From NCBI RefSeq assembly GCF_002161445.1, contig NZ_NFHT01000002.1, positions 124,001 to 188,000 on the forward strand: a DNA stretch of 64,000 bases, in the 5' to 3' direction. Under the pieces are notes generated by a model. That model saw nothing but the letters and a program-made list of their open reading frames with translations, had not been told where the DNA came from and searched no databases. This stretch comes from Alistipes sp. An66 (GTDB taxonomy: Bacteria; Bacteroidota; Bacteroidia; Bacteroidales; Rikenellaceae). A program made the position numbers and the translations under genes. This document shows positions 32,973 to 41,866 of the stretch, piece after piece; the stretch's first letter is position 1; each line of letters opens with the position of its first letter.

Positions 32973-34187
32973 TCACTCGCCGAACCTGCTTGCAATCAAA
33001 TCGATAACCATTCGGTTGGCACGGTCCACCTCGGCCGTATCCAGCGACGCCAGATAGATCTGTGTCGTCGTCTCGGAATCGTGCCCCATGCCTTCGCTGA
33101 TCACCGAAAGCGGGATATGCTGGCTCCGCGCCACGCTCGCCCACGTATGGCGCGCCACGTAGAGCGTCAGCGGTACGGGGAGTTGCAGCCGCTGCCCGAT
33201 CTTTTTGAGATTCCGGTTGATCAGGTGCCCGACATTCTTGTACTGGCTGCGCTCGCTGCCGGCGTCGCTGCGCAGAATCGGCAGCAGATAGTCCGGATGC
33301 CGGTCGGGATACTTGTCGACGATCTCCTGCATGCAGTTCTCCCATCGGATCGAGAGCTGCTGTCCGGTCTTCTTCCGCCGATAGGTCAGGATTCCGCCTT
33401 TCAGGTCGTTCTTGCGCAGGTAAACCATATCCACGAACGACATCCCGCGCGTATAGAAGCTCAACAGGAACATGTCCCGGGCATAGTCCTGCTTCGGCGA
33501 GGCGGAGAGATCCAGACTCCGGATCTTGCGGACGGTCTCCGCGGAGACGGCCCGCTTCACGGTCTTGTCGATACCCGTATACACGTGTTTGAAGGGGTGC
33601 CGCTGCGGGGTCAGCCGCTGTTCCACGGCCCGGTTGTAGACCGCCCGCAGGATGCGCATGTAGAACGACGAGGTATTTTTGCTCACACCCGTCATTTTGA
33701 GCTCGGCCTCATAGGCGCTCATGAGTTCGGAGTCAATGGCGTCCAGCCGGATATCGCGGAATTTGCGGAACCGCGAGAAGCTGTGCAACGCCGTGGCATA
33801 GGTCTCGCTGGTGCGGATGCGGTTCAGCGCTTCGAGCCGTGCGATCTGCTCCTGCATGAAGCGGAAAAACGATTTTTGGACCTTCGGAGCCTCCCCGCGT
33901 TGAAACACCTGCTCGAACGAGAACTCCCCTCCGGAACGTTCCTGTGCGGCGACATTGCGTTCGAGCCGCGCCAGGTCCGCCAGAAGATTCCGCCGCAGAG
34001 CGTCGAGATAACAGGTACGATCGGATCCGGAACCGCGGAATGCGAGACGCTCGTCCCACTCCGATGCATGGATTTTGTAGTCGGTCCTGATCCGGAAGAC
34101 CTTCCGGTTGAGGATGATCTGGAAATAGAGGGATCCCTCTTTGCCCGCGACAGTCGAAGCGCGGAATTTTACCTTTACAGATGCCAT
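32973..34187 (-). CDS. Tyrosine site-specific recombinase, predicted invertase of the susC promoter
   Basis: 404 residues. N-terminal arm-binding part (VKVKFRASTVAGKEGSLYFQIILNRK), SAM-like core-binding domain about 105-205 (HSFSRFRKFRDIRLDAIDSE, SKNTSSFYMRILRAVYNRAV), and catalytic domain about 215-395. Catalytic residues are Arg247 (FYTRGMS), Lys272/273 (YRRKKTGQQ), Arg346 and His347 in box II (YVARHTWAS), His369 (GMGHDSETTTQIY) and nucleophile Tyr378. The first His of the usual HxxR box II is Tyr343, as seen in other Bacteroidales invertases. The gene ends next to an inverted-repeat pair, which suggests local DNA inversion and not element integration. No other mobile-element genes are present. 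A weak TACTTTTG element lies upstream (34388-34395). Confidence 0.93.
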   Translation of the reverse strand: MASVKVKFRASTVAGKEGSLYFQIILNRKVFRIRTDYKIHASEWDERLAFRGSGSDRTCYLDALRRNLLADLARLERNVAAQERSGGEFSFEQVFQRGEAPKVQKSFFRFMQEQIARLEALNRIRTSETYATALHSFSRFRKFRDIRLDAIDSELMSAYEAELKMTGVSKNTSSFYMRILRAVYNRAVEQRLTPQRHPFKHVYTGIDKTVKRAVSAETVRKIRSLDLSASPKQDYARDMFLLSFYTRGMSFVDMVYLRKNDLKGGILTYRRKKTGQQLSIRWENCMQEIVDKYPDRHPDYLLPILRSDAGSERSQYKNVGHLINRNLKKIGQRLQLPVPLTLYVARHTWASVARSQHIPLSVISEGMGHDSETTTQIYLASLDTAEVDRANRMVIDLIASRFGE

Positions 34188-34506
34188 ATTTAATTTGATT
34201 TATAAGATAAAAAGACGACGGGAATATAAGATTTTAATTCCTGACGGCATCGGATCGGCAACAGACGGCAAAGGATCCGGAATACGGAACGCAGACCGAT
34301 GGCACGAAAAAGGCGGAAACACCGGTCAAGGTTTCAGATTGAAAGCAGACGCACGGAAATCCGAAGAGGCGAAAAGTCTTTTCAGCACAAAAGTATCCGG
34401 ATCGACAGATTTTCCCGTTTCAGGGAATCTTTCCGGATCGGATTCCGGGGTCGTCATATTCCGGGATTTTTTCGTAAATTTGCGGCAAAACAAACCGAAC
34501 GAAACC
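34188..34506. other. Divergent intergenic region between the recombinase and fprA genes
   Basis: 319 bp without a gene. It contains the fprA -7 element TAAATTTG (34475-34482) and a possible leftward TACTTTTG (34388-34395, minus strand) for the recombinase. Neither has a clear -33 box. Confidence 0.5.
34475..34482 (+). promoter_or_regulatory. -7 element of fprA
   Basis: TAAATTTG matches TAnnTTTG and lies 24 bp before the fprA start codon. It supports the 34507 start over longer upstream readings. Confidence 0.55.
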
Positions 34507-35700
34507 ATGGCAATCACGGAAATAGCACCCGGCATCCACTATGTCGGCGTCAACGACCGGACCACAACCCGCTTCGAAGGGCTCTGGTCGCTCCCCCAGG
34601 GAGTATCTTACAACGCCTACCTGGTCACAGGCGAGAAAACCGCACTCATCGACACCGTCGAGGAGGCATTCGGCAGCCGGCTCGAAGCCAATATCCGCGA
34701 GGTGATCGGCGACCGCAAGCTCGACTATCTGGTCATCAACCACATGGAACCCGACCATTCGTCGTCGATCACGGCCCTGCGGCGGCTCTACCCCGACCTG
34801 CAAATCGTCAGCAACGCCAAGGCCCTGCAAATGGTCGAGGGATTCTACGGCATCGCGGGCCCGACGCTCGAGGTCAGGGAGGGCGACACGCTCGATCTGG
34901 GCGGCAAGCACCTCACGTTCCACCTCATCCCGATGGTCCACTGGCCCGAGACGATGGTCACGTGGTGCGCCGGGGAGCAGACGCTCTTCACGGGCGATGC
35001 CCTGGGATGCTTCGGCGCCCTCGACGGCGGGATCACCGACTCGGAGATCGACCCCGAACGCTATTGGGACGAGATGCGCCGCTACTATGCCTGCATCGTC
35101 GGGAAATACGGCGCGCCGGTGCAGAAGGCGCTCCAAAAACTCGCCGCGCTGCCCGTGCGGACGGCCTGCCCGACCCACGGTCCCGTCTGGCAGCAGCAGC
35201 TCGGCCGGGTCATCGACCTCTACGACCGCATGAGCCGCTACGAGGGCGAGCCGGGCGTGGTCATCGCCTATGCCTCGATGTACGGGAATACCGAACAGCT
35301 GGCCGAACGCCTCGCCCGCGAGATCGCAGCCGAGGGTGTGCGCGACATCCGCGTCTACAACCTCTCCTATGCCGATCCGTCGGTGGTGCTGCGCGACGTA
35401 TTCCGCTTCGACACGCTGCTGGTCGGAGGTCCGACCTACAATGCGGGGCTCTTCCCGCCCGTAGCCGAGCTTCTCGACAAGCTGGCCGCACGCTGCATTC
35501 CGCAACGCCGTTTCGGATGGTTCGGCTCCTTCACGTGGGCCGGGGCATCGGTGCGGCTGCTGGGAGAGTTTGCCCAGAAGATGAAGTGGGAGACGCTCTG
35601 CGAGCCCGTGGAGATGAAGCAGGGATTCTCCGGGAAGATGCACGACGCCTGCCGCACGCTGGCACGAAGCGCCGCAGAAGGACTCCGCGACAAGGCATAA
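34507..35700 (+). CDS. fprA: A-type flavoprotein (FprA/flavodiiron family)
   Basis: 397 residues. The N-terminal metallo-beta-lactamase-like domain (about 1-250) holds the diiron ligands H79-x-E81-x-D83-H84 (NHMEPDHSS), a VHWPETM histidine and FTGDALG aspartate. The C-terminal flavodoxin domain (about 253-397) starts VVIAYASMYGNTEQLAERLA for FMN binding. Flavodiiron proteins reduce O2 to water or NO to N2O in the cytoplasm and protect anaerobes. Start 34507 begins MAITEIAPGIHYVG, the normal family N-terminus; open frame upstream of it lies beyond the promoter element. The gene is monocistronic and ends before a strong hairpin terminator shared with the convergent gene. Confidence 0.95.
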   Translation: MAITEIAPGIHYVGVNDRTTTRFEGLWSLPQGVSYNAYLVTGEKTALIDTVEEAFGSRLEANIREVIGDRKLDYLVINHMEPDHSSSITALRRLYPDLQIVSNAKALQMVEGFYGIAGPTLEVREGDTLDLGGKHLTFHLIPMVHWPETMVTWCAGEQTLFTGDALGCFGALDGGITDSEIDPERYWDEMRRYYACIVGKYGAPVQKALQKLAALPVRTACPTHGPVWQQQLGRVIDLYDRMSRYEGEPGVVIAYASMYGNTEQLAERLAREIAAEGVRDIRVYNLSYADPSVVLRDVFRFDTLLVGGPTYNAGLFPPVAELLDKLAARCIPQRRFGWFGSFTWAGASVRLLGEFAQKMKWETLCEPVEMKQGFSGKMHDACRTLARSAAEGLRDKA

Positions 35701-35798
35701 CGGGGAATCGGGCGGAAGAGAAAAACCGCCATCACACCCATCGGCGGCGGCATCGCCCCCTTCGCAGGACCGCAGCGGTCCTGCCATCAATGACAAAA

Positions 35799-35836
35799 AC
35801 GGAAAAAGCCGGGGATTTCTCCCCGGCTTTTTCCGT
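35799..35836. terminator. Bidirectional intrinsic terminator between convergent genes
   Basis: A perfect 17-bp stem: 35799-35815 (ACGGAAAAAGCCGGGGA) pairs with 35820-35836 around a TTTC loop. The A5/T5 blocks lie inside the stem ends, so it can serve fprA (plus) and the YhcH gene (minus). Confidence 0.88.
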
Positions 35837-35853
35837 AAAGCGGCGCGATTCCG

Positions 35854-36303
35854 CTATCGGCGCACCTTGACGATGATCTTACGCACCGTACCCTGGCCGA
35901 CCATCGGAGCGTGTCCGTCCTCCGGGAAGAGGATCGTGAACTGGCCCGGACGGAGCGTGTAATAGGTCTGGGGTTCGTCGTCGAAGAGCTGGATGTCCTT
36001 CTCGACATTGAACTCCGACTGGGGCATGCGCAGATCCCTGCGCTCGCTCCATCCGAAGCTCTCGCACGTTCCGCTGACGAGCACCTGGATGTCGATGTAC
36101 TCGTCGTGCACTTCGAGCTTGGCATCCTTCTTCTCTTTGAGCTCCCGCTCCATGACGTTGACATAGATGTCCTTTCCGTCGAGTTCGTGGATGCCGGGCT
36201 CCACAGTCATCCAGTCGGTCTGCGCAATCAGTTCGAAAGCCTTTTCCAGACGGGGATTCAGGCCTGCATAGAGGCTGCTGTTTTTCAGAGAGTCTAAAAT
36301 CAT
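35854..36303 (-). CDS. YhcH/YjgK/YiaL family protein
   Basis: 149 residues, the standard size for this cupin-like family (TabA, EbgC relatives). Visible signatures are the ELDGKDIYVNVMERELKEKKDAKLEVHDEYIDIQVLVSGT core, with the His and Glu of VHDEYIDIQ, and FTILFPEDGHAPMVG near the end. Members are implicated in sialic acid or biofilm-related sugar metabolism, with metal-binding cupin sites, but the substrate is unclear. Start at 36303 begins MILDSLKNSSLYAGLNP. Lies 38 bp after the EEP membrane protein gene and precedes the terminator at 35799-35836. Confidence 0.9.
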   Translation of the reverse strand: MILDSLKNSSLYAGLNPRLEKAFELIAQTDWMTVEPGIHELDGKDIYVNVMERELKEKKDAKLEVHDEYIDIQVLVSGTCESFGWSERRDLRMPQSEFNVEKDIQLFDDEPQTYYTLRPGQFTILFPEDGHAPMVGQGTVRKIIVKVRR

Positions 36304-36341
36304 AGCGTTTATGGGTTTTGAGTTGGCAATGAATTCCGTAT

Positions 36342-37478
36342 CTACTCTTTTTTCAGATCCACGACCACGGGATAGTGGTCCGAATACTCGACCGGGAGGG
36401 TCGCATAGGACCTCGGATCGAAACCGTCGCACAGCACATAGTCGATGCGCAGCGTGTTGAAGAAGCCGCGGAAGGTGTGCGAATAGCCCGACCCGCAGAC
36501 GCTGAACGCATCGCGCAGACCGCGGGCCATCGTCCGGTAGACGTAGGAGATCGGCGTGTCGTTGAAGTCGCCGCAGACGATCCGGCGCGTATGCGTGGCC
36601 TCCACCACGCGGGCGATGCTGTCGACCTGGGCGGCGCGCAGCACGCTGTTCTCGCGCAGCCGTCCGACGATGCTGCGGATCTTGACCTCGCGGGCCGTAT
36701 CCGAGAGGAAGCGGTGGTCGGTGATGTACTCGCTGTCGGAGGCGTTGATCGCCGTGGAGCGCAGGTGGTTGTTGAAGACCCGCACCGTGTCGTTGTCGAC
36801 CAGCAGGTCCACCCACACGGCCGACGAGGGCGTGAGGATCGTCCCGGAGCGGAGGATGCGGAACTTGCTCAATATCGCCAGCGGAGCCTCATAAACCGAA
36901 TCGGGGGCCGCCGTACGTCCGAATCCGGAACTTTCGTACTTTTCATCCAGGAGCGAGAACTCCTCCGAGCGGGCCGCCAGACGGGCGTTGAACTCTTGCA
37001 GGCAGATGATGTCGGGGTCCTGCTCCTCGATCAGGCGCAGGACATCGCCGACGCTGCTGCGGCCGTTTTCGCCGTAGAAACAGCGGACGTTGTAGGTCAT
37101 CACCTTGATTGTCCCGCGGCCGGAGGTCTCCTCCTCGTAGGAGCGGCGGATTTCGGGGCGCCAGAAGAGCGAGACCTTGAAGAATCCGACCGCCACGACG
37201 ACCAGCATTATCGAAGCTCGCAACAAACGCCAGCGGATGATCCAGTAGAGCATCAGCACGACGCCGACCACATAGGTGATCGGGGCGGCCAGTCCCAGCA
37301 CGGGGAAGAACCACACGCGGGAGGGGTTGACATAGGGAACGAGGTAGGTCAGGAGGATCGCGACGACGAAAGCCAGCGAGACGACCGTAAGCAGGGCGTC
37401 GAGGAGCCACAGGAGCCAGCTGCGGCGGCGCTTTCCGCCGCTGCGCTCCCGGTAATCGCTGTAATATTCGGAATCCAT
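36342..37478 (-). CDS. Membrane-anchored endonuclease/exonuclease/phosphatase family protein
   Basis: 378 residues. Three hydrophobic helices near the N-terminus (about 21-45, 53-77 and 85-103) are followed by an EEP domain: KVMTYNVRCF (first strand with Asn), DIICLQEFN (metal-binding Glu), VFNNHLRS (Asn-x-His), VCGDFNDTPIS (Asp-x-Asn) and YSDHYPVVVD (catalytic Asp-His). EEP enzymes cleave phosphodiester bonds in nucleic acids or lipids. Its usual neighbours in Bacteroidales, rhomboid and mutL, are present just upstream with a 6-bp gap, so this is a conserved housekeeping cluster. Substrate unknown. Confidence 0.92.
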   Translation of the reverse strand: MDSEYYSDYRERSGGKRRRSWLLWLLDALLTVVSLAFVVAILLTYLVPYVNPSRVWFFPVLGLAAPITYVVGVVLMLYWIIRWRLLRASIMLVVVAVGFFKVSLFWRPEIRRSYEEETSGRGTIKVMTYNVRCFYGENGRSSVGDVLRLIEEQDPDIICLQEFNARLAARSEEFSLLDEKYESSGFGRTAAPDSVYEAPLAILSKFRILRSGTILTPSSAVWVDLLVDNDTVRVFNNHLRSTAINASDSEYITDHRFLSDTAREVKIRSIVGRLRENSVLRAAQVDSIARVVEATHTRRIVCGDFNDTPISYVYRTMARGLRDAFSVCGSGYSHTFRGFFNTLRIDYVLCDGFDPRSYATLPVEYSDHYPVVVDLKKE

Positions 37479-37484
37479 GACGGT

Positions 37485-38099
37485 TTAATATCGGATCTGT
37501 CCGCGCCGCCTCCACCACAGGAGCAGCAGATAGCCCCACAGCATGCCGCCGACGTGGGCGAAGTGGGCGACGTTGCCCACACCCCGCCAGCCGAGGAAGA
37601 GTTCGATGACGGCGTAGATGATGACGAACCACTTGGCCTTCATCGGGATGGGCGGGATCAGGAGCATGATCACGGCATTGGGGTACATCACGCCGAAGGC
37701 CAGCAGGAGCCCCATCACGGCACCCGAAGCTCCGACCAGCGCCATCGGCTGACCCATGGCCGTGGCGATGCCCGCCTGGATCAGCGCCGCACCGATGCCG
37801 CAGACCATGTAGTAGATCAGGAAGCGCCGCGAGCCGAGGTCGTACTCCAACGTCCGGCCGAACATCCACAGGGCGAACATGTTGAAGAAGATATGCTCGA
37901 AATTGGCATGCAGGAACATGTAGGTGATGAACTGGTAGGCATGGAAGTCATATCCCAACATGCGGGGCCCGACCTGCAAGGCGCCGAACCGATCGAGGAA
38001 CAGACGGGCCTCGGGGATCAGCGCCATCGCCATGTAGACGAGCAGATTGATGATTATCAGATTTTTGACGACCGGAGGGGTCTGGAAATAGCGGTTCAT
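37485..38099 (-). CDS. Rhomboid family intramembrane serine protease
   Basis: 204 residues with six membrane helices. The catalytic Ser125 lies in LVGASGAVMG and its partner His182 in HFAHVGGMLWG; the HANFEHIFFNMFALW segment supplies His64, His69 and Asn73 of the rhomboid loop. The enzyme cuts membrane proteins within or near the bilayer. It starts 40 bp before the end of mutL and is closely followed by the EEP gene, in a mutL-rhomboid-EEP block common in this order. Confidence 0.93.
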   Translation of the reverse strand: MNRYFQTPPVVKNLIIINLLVYMAMALIPEARLFLDRFGALQVGPRMLGYDFHAYQFITYMFLHANFEHIFFNMFALWMFGRTLEYDLGSRRFLIYYMVCGIGAALIQAGIATAMGQPMALVGASGAVMGLLLAFGVMYPNAVIMLLIPPIPMKAKWFVIIYAVIELFLGWRGVGNVAHFAHVGGMLWGYLLLLWWRRRGQIRY

Positions 38100-38139
38100 G
38101 CAGCATCAAATTTTCACAAAAGTAACTTTTTCAGCCGGA

Positions 38140-40101
38140 TTATCCCAACTTTGCCCGCAAATCTTCGGCGGTAAATTCGGCGAGGATGGTCTTGCCGGAT
38201 GGCGAGAAACTGATGTTTCCGGTTTCGGCGAGGCGTTCGAGCAGCGCGGCGGCCTCCTCGCGGGAGAGGTTGCGCACGACGCCCTTCGCACCGGAGAGGG
38301 CCATCACGGAGGCGATCTTCTCGCGCCGCACGTCGGCCAGCGACACCGGCGTGGCGAAGGCCTGCAAGAGGTCGAACAGCAACTGGTCCACCGTATCGGC
38401 GGGCATGTCGGCGGGCGTACCCTTGACCTCCACGGCACCGCCGCCGCAGAGCTCGATGTCGAAGCCCAGGGAGGCAAACTCCACGGCATGCTCCTCCAAC
38501 AGGGCATACTCGTCGCCCGAGAGGACCAGCCGTTCGGGGAAGAGCAGCTGCTGGCTGACGGCCGAACCGTGCCCCAGCATGCGGAGATAATCCTCGTAGA
38601 GGATGCGTTCGCGGGCCCTCCGCACGTCGACGACGACGAAACGCCCGCCCAGCAGCGCCGCGACATAACCCCCCGGCAGGGGCAGCGCATCGGAGAATTC
38701 GGCCCGGTGCGCCAGGTCGAGCGTCCGCTGTTCGAGCTCCGCCGACGAAGGGATGAAGTCGAGCGAACTCTCCCCGAACTCCGCTCCGTCACCGGGAATC
38801 CCGAAGCCGCCGCCGGATGCGAAATCCTCGAATTCGTCCGATTCCGAAGCGGCCAGCGCGCCTCCGCGCGGGAACGACGGCGTCCGCACGCTCCGCGGAG
38901 CGGCATGGGCCGCGGCTCCCGGATCGGTGTAGGGGACGTCGAAGCCCGTAAAATCGACATTCGGATCCGGCGCCGTCGGATCGATATACTCTTCGCGGAA
39001 GGGATTGTAGTCGTTGTTCGACATCGCCGCGGGTTCGCTGTACACGGCCCCCTTCTGCAAGACGGGAATCTCCATGGCCCCCTCGCGGTCGAAATCCATC
39101 ATCGGCACCGCGCCGGTCTTGGCCAGCGTCTCCCGCACGGCGGCATGGACGATCTGCCAGACGGCCTCCTCGTCGGCGAAACGCACCTCGGTCTTCTGCG
39201 GATGGACGTTCACGTCGATCCGCGCCGGGTCGACCGTCAGGTAGAGGAAATACGACGGCTGGCAGCTCTCCGGGATCAACTTCTCGTAGGCTTTCAGGAT
39301 GGCGCTCGTGAGGTAGCTGCTCTTGAAGAAGCGCCCGTTGACGAAGAGGTACTGCTCCGTATTGCGTTTTTTTGCTGCGGCCGGGCGTCCGATGAATCCG
39401 TCGAGGCGGGCGATCGACGTATCGGCCTCCACCTCCAACAGGTTCTGCTTGATGTGGCGTCCGACCACGTCGACGATCCGTCCGGCGAGCGATGCCGGCG
39501 GCAGATTGTAGACCGGAGCGTCGTTGGCGTAGAGTTCGAAGGCCACCTGCGGATAGCAGAGCGCGATGCGCTGGAACTCCGCGCGGATCTGCGCCGCCGA
39601 GGTGGTGCTCTTGTCGAGGAATCGGCGGCGGGCCGGGACGTTGTAGAAGAGGTTGCGCACGAAGAACTGCGACCCCGCGGGACACATCACCGGGGTCTGC
39701 CCGACGAACTGGCCGCCGTTGATTTCGGTCTGCGTGCCCACGTCGTCGCCCTCCTGGCGCGTGCGGAGCTCGACCTGCGCCACGGCGGCGATCGATGCCA
39801 GAGCCTCGCCGCGGAAACCGAACGTATGCAGCGCATAGATATCCTCCACGGCCCCGATCTTGCTCGTGGCGTGGCGGTCGAAGGCCATGCGTGCGTCGAT
39901 GGGCGACATGCCGCAGCCGTCGTCGACGATCTGGATGAGATCCTTGCCGCCGTCGCGGAAGTTGACCTTCACCGAACGGGCGCCCGCATCGAGCGCATTT
40001 TCCATCATCTCCTTCACGACCGAAGCCGGGCGATTGACGACCTCACCGGCCGCAATCTGGTTGGCGACGACTTCGGGCAACAGTCTGATCTTGTCTGCCA
40101 T
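38140..40101 (-). CDS. mutL: DNA mismatch repair protein MutL
   Basis: 653 residues. The N-terminal GHKL ATPase is intact: RLLPEVVANQIAAGEVVNRP, VKEMMENALDAGA (Glu31, Asn35) and DDGCGMSPID. MutL couples MutS mismatch recognition to strand removal. The C-terminal dimerisation domain lacks a canonical endonuclease motif: DQHA(x)2E(x)4E is replaced by DVRRARERILYE, and the CPHGRP-like position reads SPSGKT. The middle linker (about 335-450) is low complexity. The stop abuts the rhomboid gene and the ATG directly follows the stop of the upstream small membrane protein gene. Confidence 0.96.
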   Translation of the reverse strand: MADKIRLLPEVVANQIAAGEVVNRPASVVKEMMENALDAGARSVKVNFRDGGKDLIQIVDDGCGMSPIDARMAFDRHATSKIGAVEDIYALHTFGFRGEALASIAAVAQVELRTRQEGDDVGTQTEINGGQFVGQTPVMCPAGSQFFVRNLFYNVPARRRFLDKSTTSAAQIRAEFQRIALCYPQVAFELYANDAPVYNLPPASLAGRIVDVVGRHIKQNLLEVEADTSIARLDGFIGRPAAAKKRNTEQYLFVNGRFFKSSYLTSAILKAYEKLIPESCQPSYFLYLTVDPARIDVNVHPQKTEVRFADEEAVWQIVHAAVRETLAKTGAVPMMDFDREGAMEIPVLQKGAVYSEPAAMSNNDYNPFREEYIDPTAPDPNVDFTGFDVPYTDPGAAAHAAPRSVRTPSFPRGGALAASESDEFEDFASGGGFGIPGDGAEFGESSLDFIPSSAELEQRTLDLAHRAEFSDALPLPGGYVAALLGGRFVVVDVRRARERILYEDYLRMLGHGSAVSQQLLFPERLVLSGDEYALLEEHAVEFASLGFDIELCGGGAVEVKGTPADMPADTVDQLLFDLLQAFATPVSLADVRREKIASVMALSGAKGVVRNLSREEAAALLERLAETGNISFSPSGKTILAEFTAEDLRAKLG

Positions 40102-40518
40102 TTAGTTTTCTGGTTCCTCCTGGTAATCGTTCGGGACGACGACGATCGGCGCATAGGGGTTGAACTCGCCTTCGGCCTGCGCCGCCGGCACCGGACGTGC
40201 GGGCTGCCGGAGTTGCAGCACCATATCGGCCAGCTTCGGGTAGAGCAGGTAGATGAACAGCAGCATCAGCACGGCTGCCGCAGCGATCTTCAACACCCGG
40301 ACCCGTCCCTGCTCCTCCGTTCCGGCACGCCGGGCCGCCCGAGCCTCGCGCTGCGTGCGGATGTACTGTCCGGGACGGTACTCGCGGTCGGCATCCTCGG
40401 CGCGTTCACCGCGCAGTTCCGCCCGGCGCTGTTCGCGGGCCTCCTTCTCCGGGTCGTAGTAACGCGGAATGTAGTTGAACTTGTTCGCGTGTTTCTTGAA
40501 CGGGGTAAAGCCTAACAT
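40102..40518 (-). CDS. Small single-pass membrane protein upstream of mutL
   Basis: 138 residues. A charged cytoplasmic N-terminus (YIPRYYDPEKEAREQRRAEL, rich in Arg and Glu) leads to one membrane helix (IAAAAVLMLLFIYLLYPKL, about 80-97), then a Pro/Gln-rich periplasmic tail. Many Bacteroidales encode such a protein directly before mutL; the family has no assigned function. Gap to mutL is zero, so the genes are cotranscribed. Confidence 0.75.
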   Translation of the reverse strand: MLGFTPFKKHANKFNYIPRYYDPEKEAREQRRAELRGERAEDADREYRPGQYIRTQREARAARRAGTEEQGRVRVLKIAAAAVLMLLFIYLLYPKLADMVLQLRQPARPVPAAQAEGEFNPYAPIVVVPNDYQEEPEN

Positions 40519-40698
40519 GGTCGTCGTTTTTAGTGTTGATAAAGATACGAATATCTGTCCGATTTATTGTCCGGAACCGGGACGAACGCTTACGACAAGC
40601 CCCTCCCGGAGGAGAGGTTTGGGGTATGCATGACGCTGCGGGGCCTTTCGGCCGGGGTTCCGCGCAACGAATCAAAGAACGAACGTGGTTCCGAAGCC

Positions 40699-41862
40699 CT
40701 ATCGGAAGAAGCTCTTCATGCGTTCGAAGATGTTCTGGTTCCGGGTCGACTCGGCCTTCTGGAATCCCGGCTGTGCGGCCAGCTGCTCGACGAGGCGTTT
40801 CTCCTCGGCGGAGAGCTTCGAGGGGATCGTGATGTCGACCACGATCAACTCGTCGCCGCGACCGTATCCGTTGACGTCGGGCAGGCCCTTGCCGCCCAGA
40901 CGCAGCACCTTGCCGGCATGGGTTCCGGGGGCGATCTTGATCTTGGCGCGGCCGTCGACGGTCGGAACCTCGACCGTGCCGCCCAGCAGGGCCGTCGTCA
41001 CGGTGATGTTCAGGTTGTGGATCAGGTCGTTGCCGTCGCGGACGAGTTCCGGATCGGTCTCCTCCTCGATGACGACCTGCAAGTCGCCGTTCACACCGCC
41101 CTGACGGGCCGCATTACCCTTTCCGGTGACCGTGAGGACCATTCCCTCGCCGACGCCGGCCGGGATCTGGATCTCGACGACCTCCTGTCCGCGCAGCGTC
41201 CCTTCGCCCTTGCACTTGTCGCACGGCGCCGTAATGACCTTGCCCGTGCCGCCGCACGTCGGGCAGACGCCCTGGGTCTGCATCCTCCCGAAGAAGGTGT
41301 TCTCCACGCGCGTGACGTATCCCGTGCCGTTGCAGGTCGAGCAGGTCGCGTAGGCGTTGGCATCCCGGGCTCCCGTGCCGCCGCACTTGTCGCACGCCAC
41401 AGTCTTGTTGATTTTGAGCTTCTTCGTGACGCCGTTTGCGATCTCCTGCAAGGTGAGCCGGACCCGCACCCGGATATCCGAGCCGCGGTTCACGTGCCGC
41501 GCACCTCCTCCCGACGAGCGGAAACCTCCGCCGAAATGCCCGCCGAAGATGTCTCCGAACTGCGAGAAGATGTCCTCCATGGAGAATCCTCCGCCGCCGA
41601 ATCCGCCGAATCCGCCGGCACCGCCCGCCGCGCCGCTCATTCCGGCGTGTCCGAACTGGTCGTAACGGGCGCGCTTGTCGGGGTTCGACAGCACGTCATA
41701 AGCCTCTGCGGCCTCCTTGAACTTCTCTTCGGCCTCCTTGTCCCCGGGGTTCTTGTCCGGGTGATACTTGATGGCCGCCTTGCGGTAGGCCTTCTTTATT
41801 TCGTCTGCGTTAGCGTTTCGCTGGACGCCGAGCACTTCGTAATAATCCCTCTTCTCTGCCAT
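40699..41862 (-). CDS. dnaJ: Chaperone protein DnaJ
   Basis: 387 residues. J domain with His34-Pro35-Asp36 ([10 protein letters not shown]), a Gly/Phe-rich region ([17 protein letters not shown]), four CxxCxGxG zinc-finger repeats ([32 protein letters not shown]) and the C-terminal substrate-binding domains. It delivers unfolded proteins to DnaK and stimulates its ATPase. grpE lies just upstream with a 4-bp gap. dnaK is not in the window. Confidence 0.97.
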   Translation of the reverse strand: MAEKRDYYEVLGVQRNANADEIKKAYRKAAIKYHPDKNPGDKEAEEKFKEAAEAYDVLSNPDKRARYDQFGHAGMSGAAGGAGGFGGFGGGGFSMEDIFSQFGDIFGGHFGGGFRSSGGGARHVNRGSDIRVRVRLTLQEIANGVTKKLKINKTVACDKCGGTGARDANAYATCSTCNGTGYVTRVENTFFGRMQTQGVCPTCGGTGKVITAPCDKCKGEGTLRGQEVVEIQIPAGVGEGMVLTVTGKGNAARQGGVNGDLQVVIEEETDPELVRDGNDLIHNLNITVTTALLGGTVEVPTVDGRAKIKIAPGTHAGKVLRLGGKGLPDVNGYGRGDELIVVDITIPSKLSAEEKRLVEQLAAQPGFQKAESTRNQNIFERMKSFFR

Positions 41863-41866
41863 GGCC

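Noticed and set aside
32973..34187. Integrase of an integrative element or prophage
   Set aside because: No excisionase, relaxase, capsid or other mobile genes and no tRNA attachment site nearby; the adjoining inverted repeats explain it better.
38098..40515. Plus-strand frame of 805 codons opposite mutL
   Set aside because: The minus-strand MutL ATPase motifs are unmistakable; the plus frame shows no domain.
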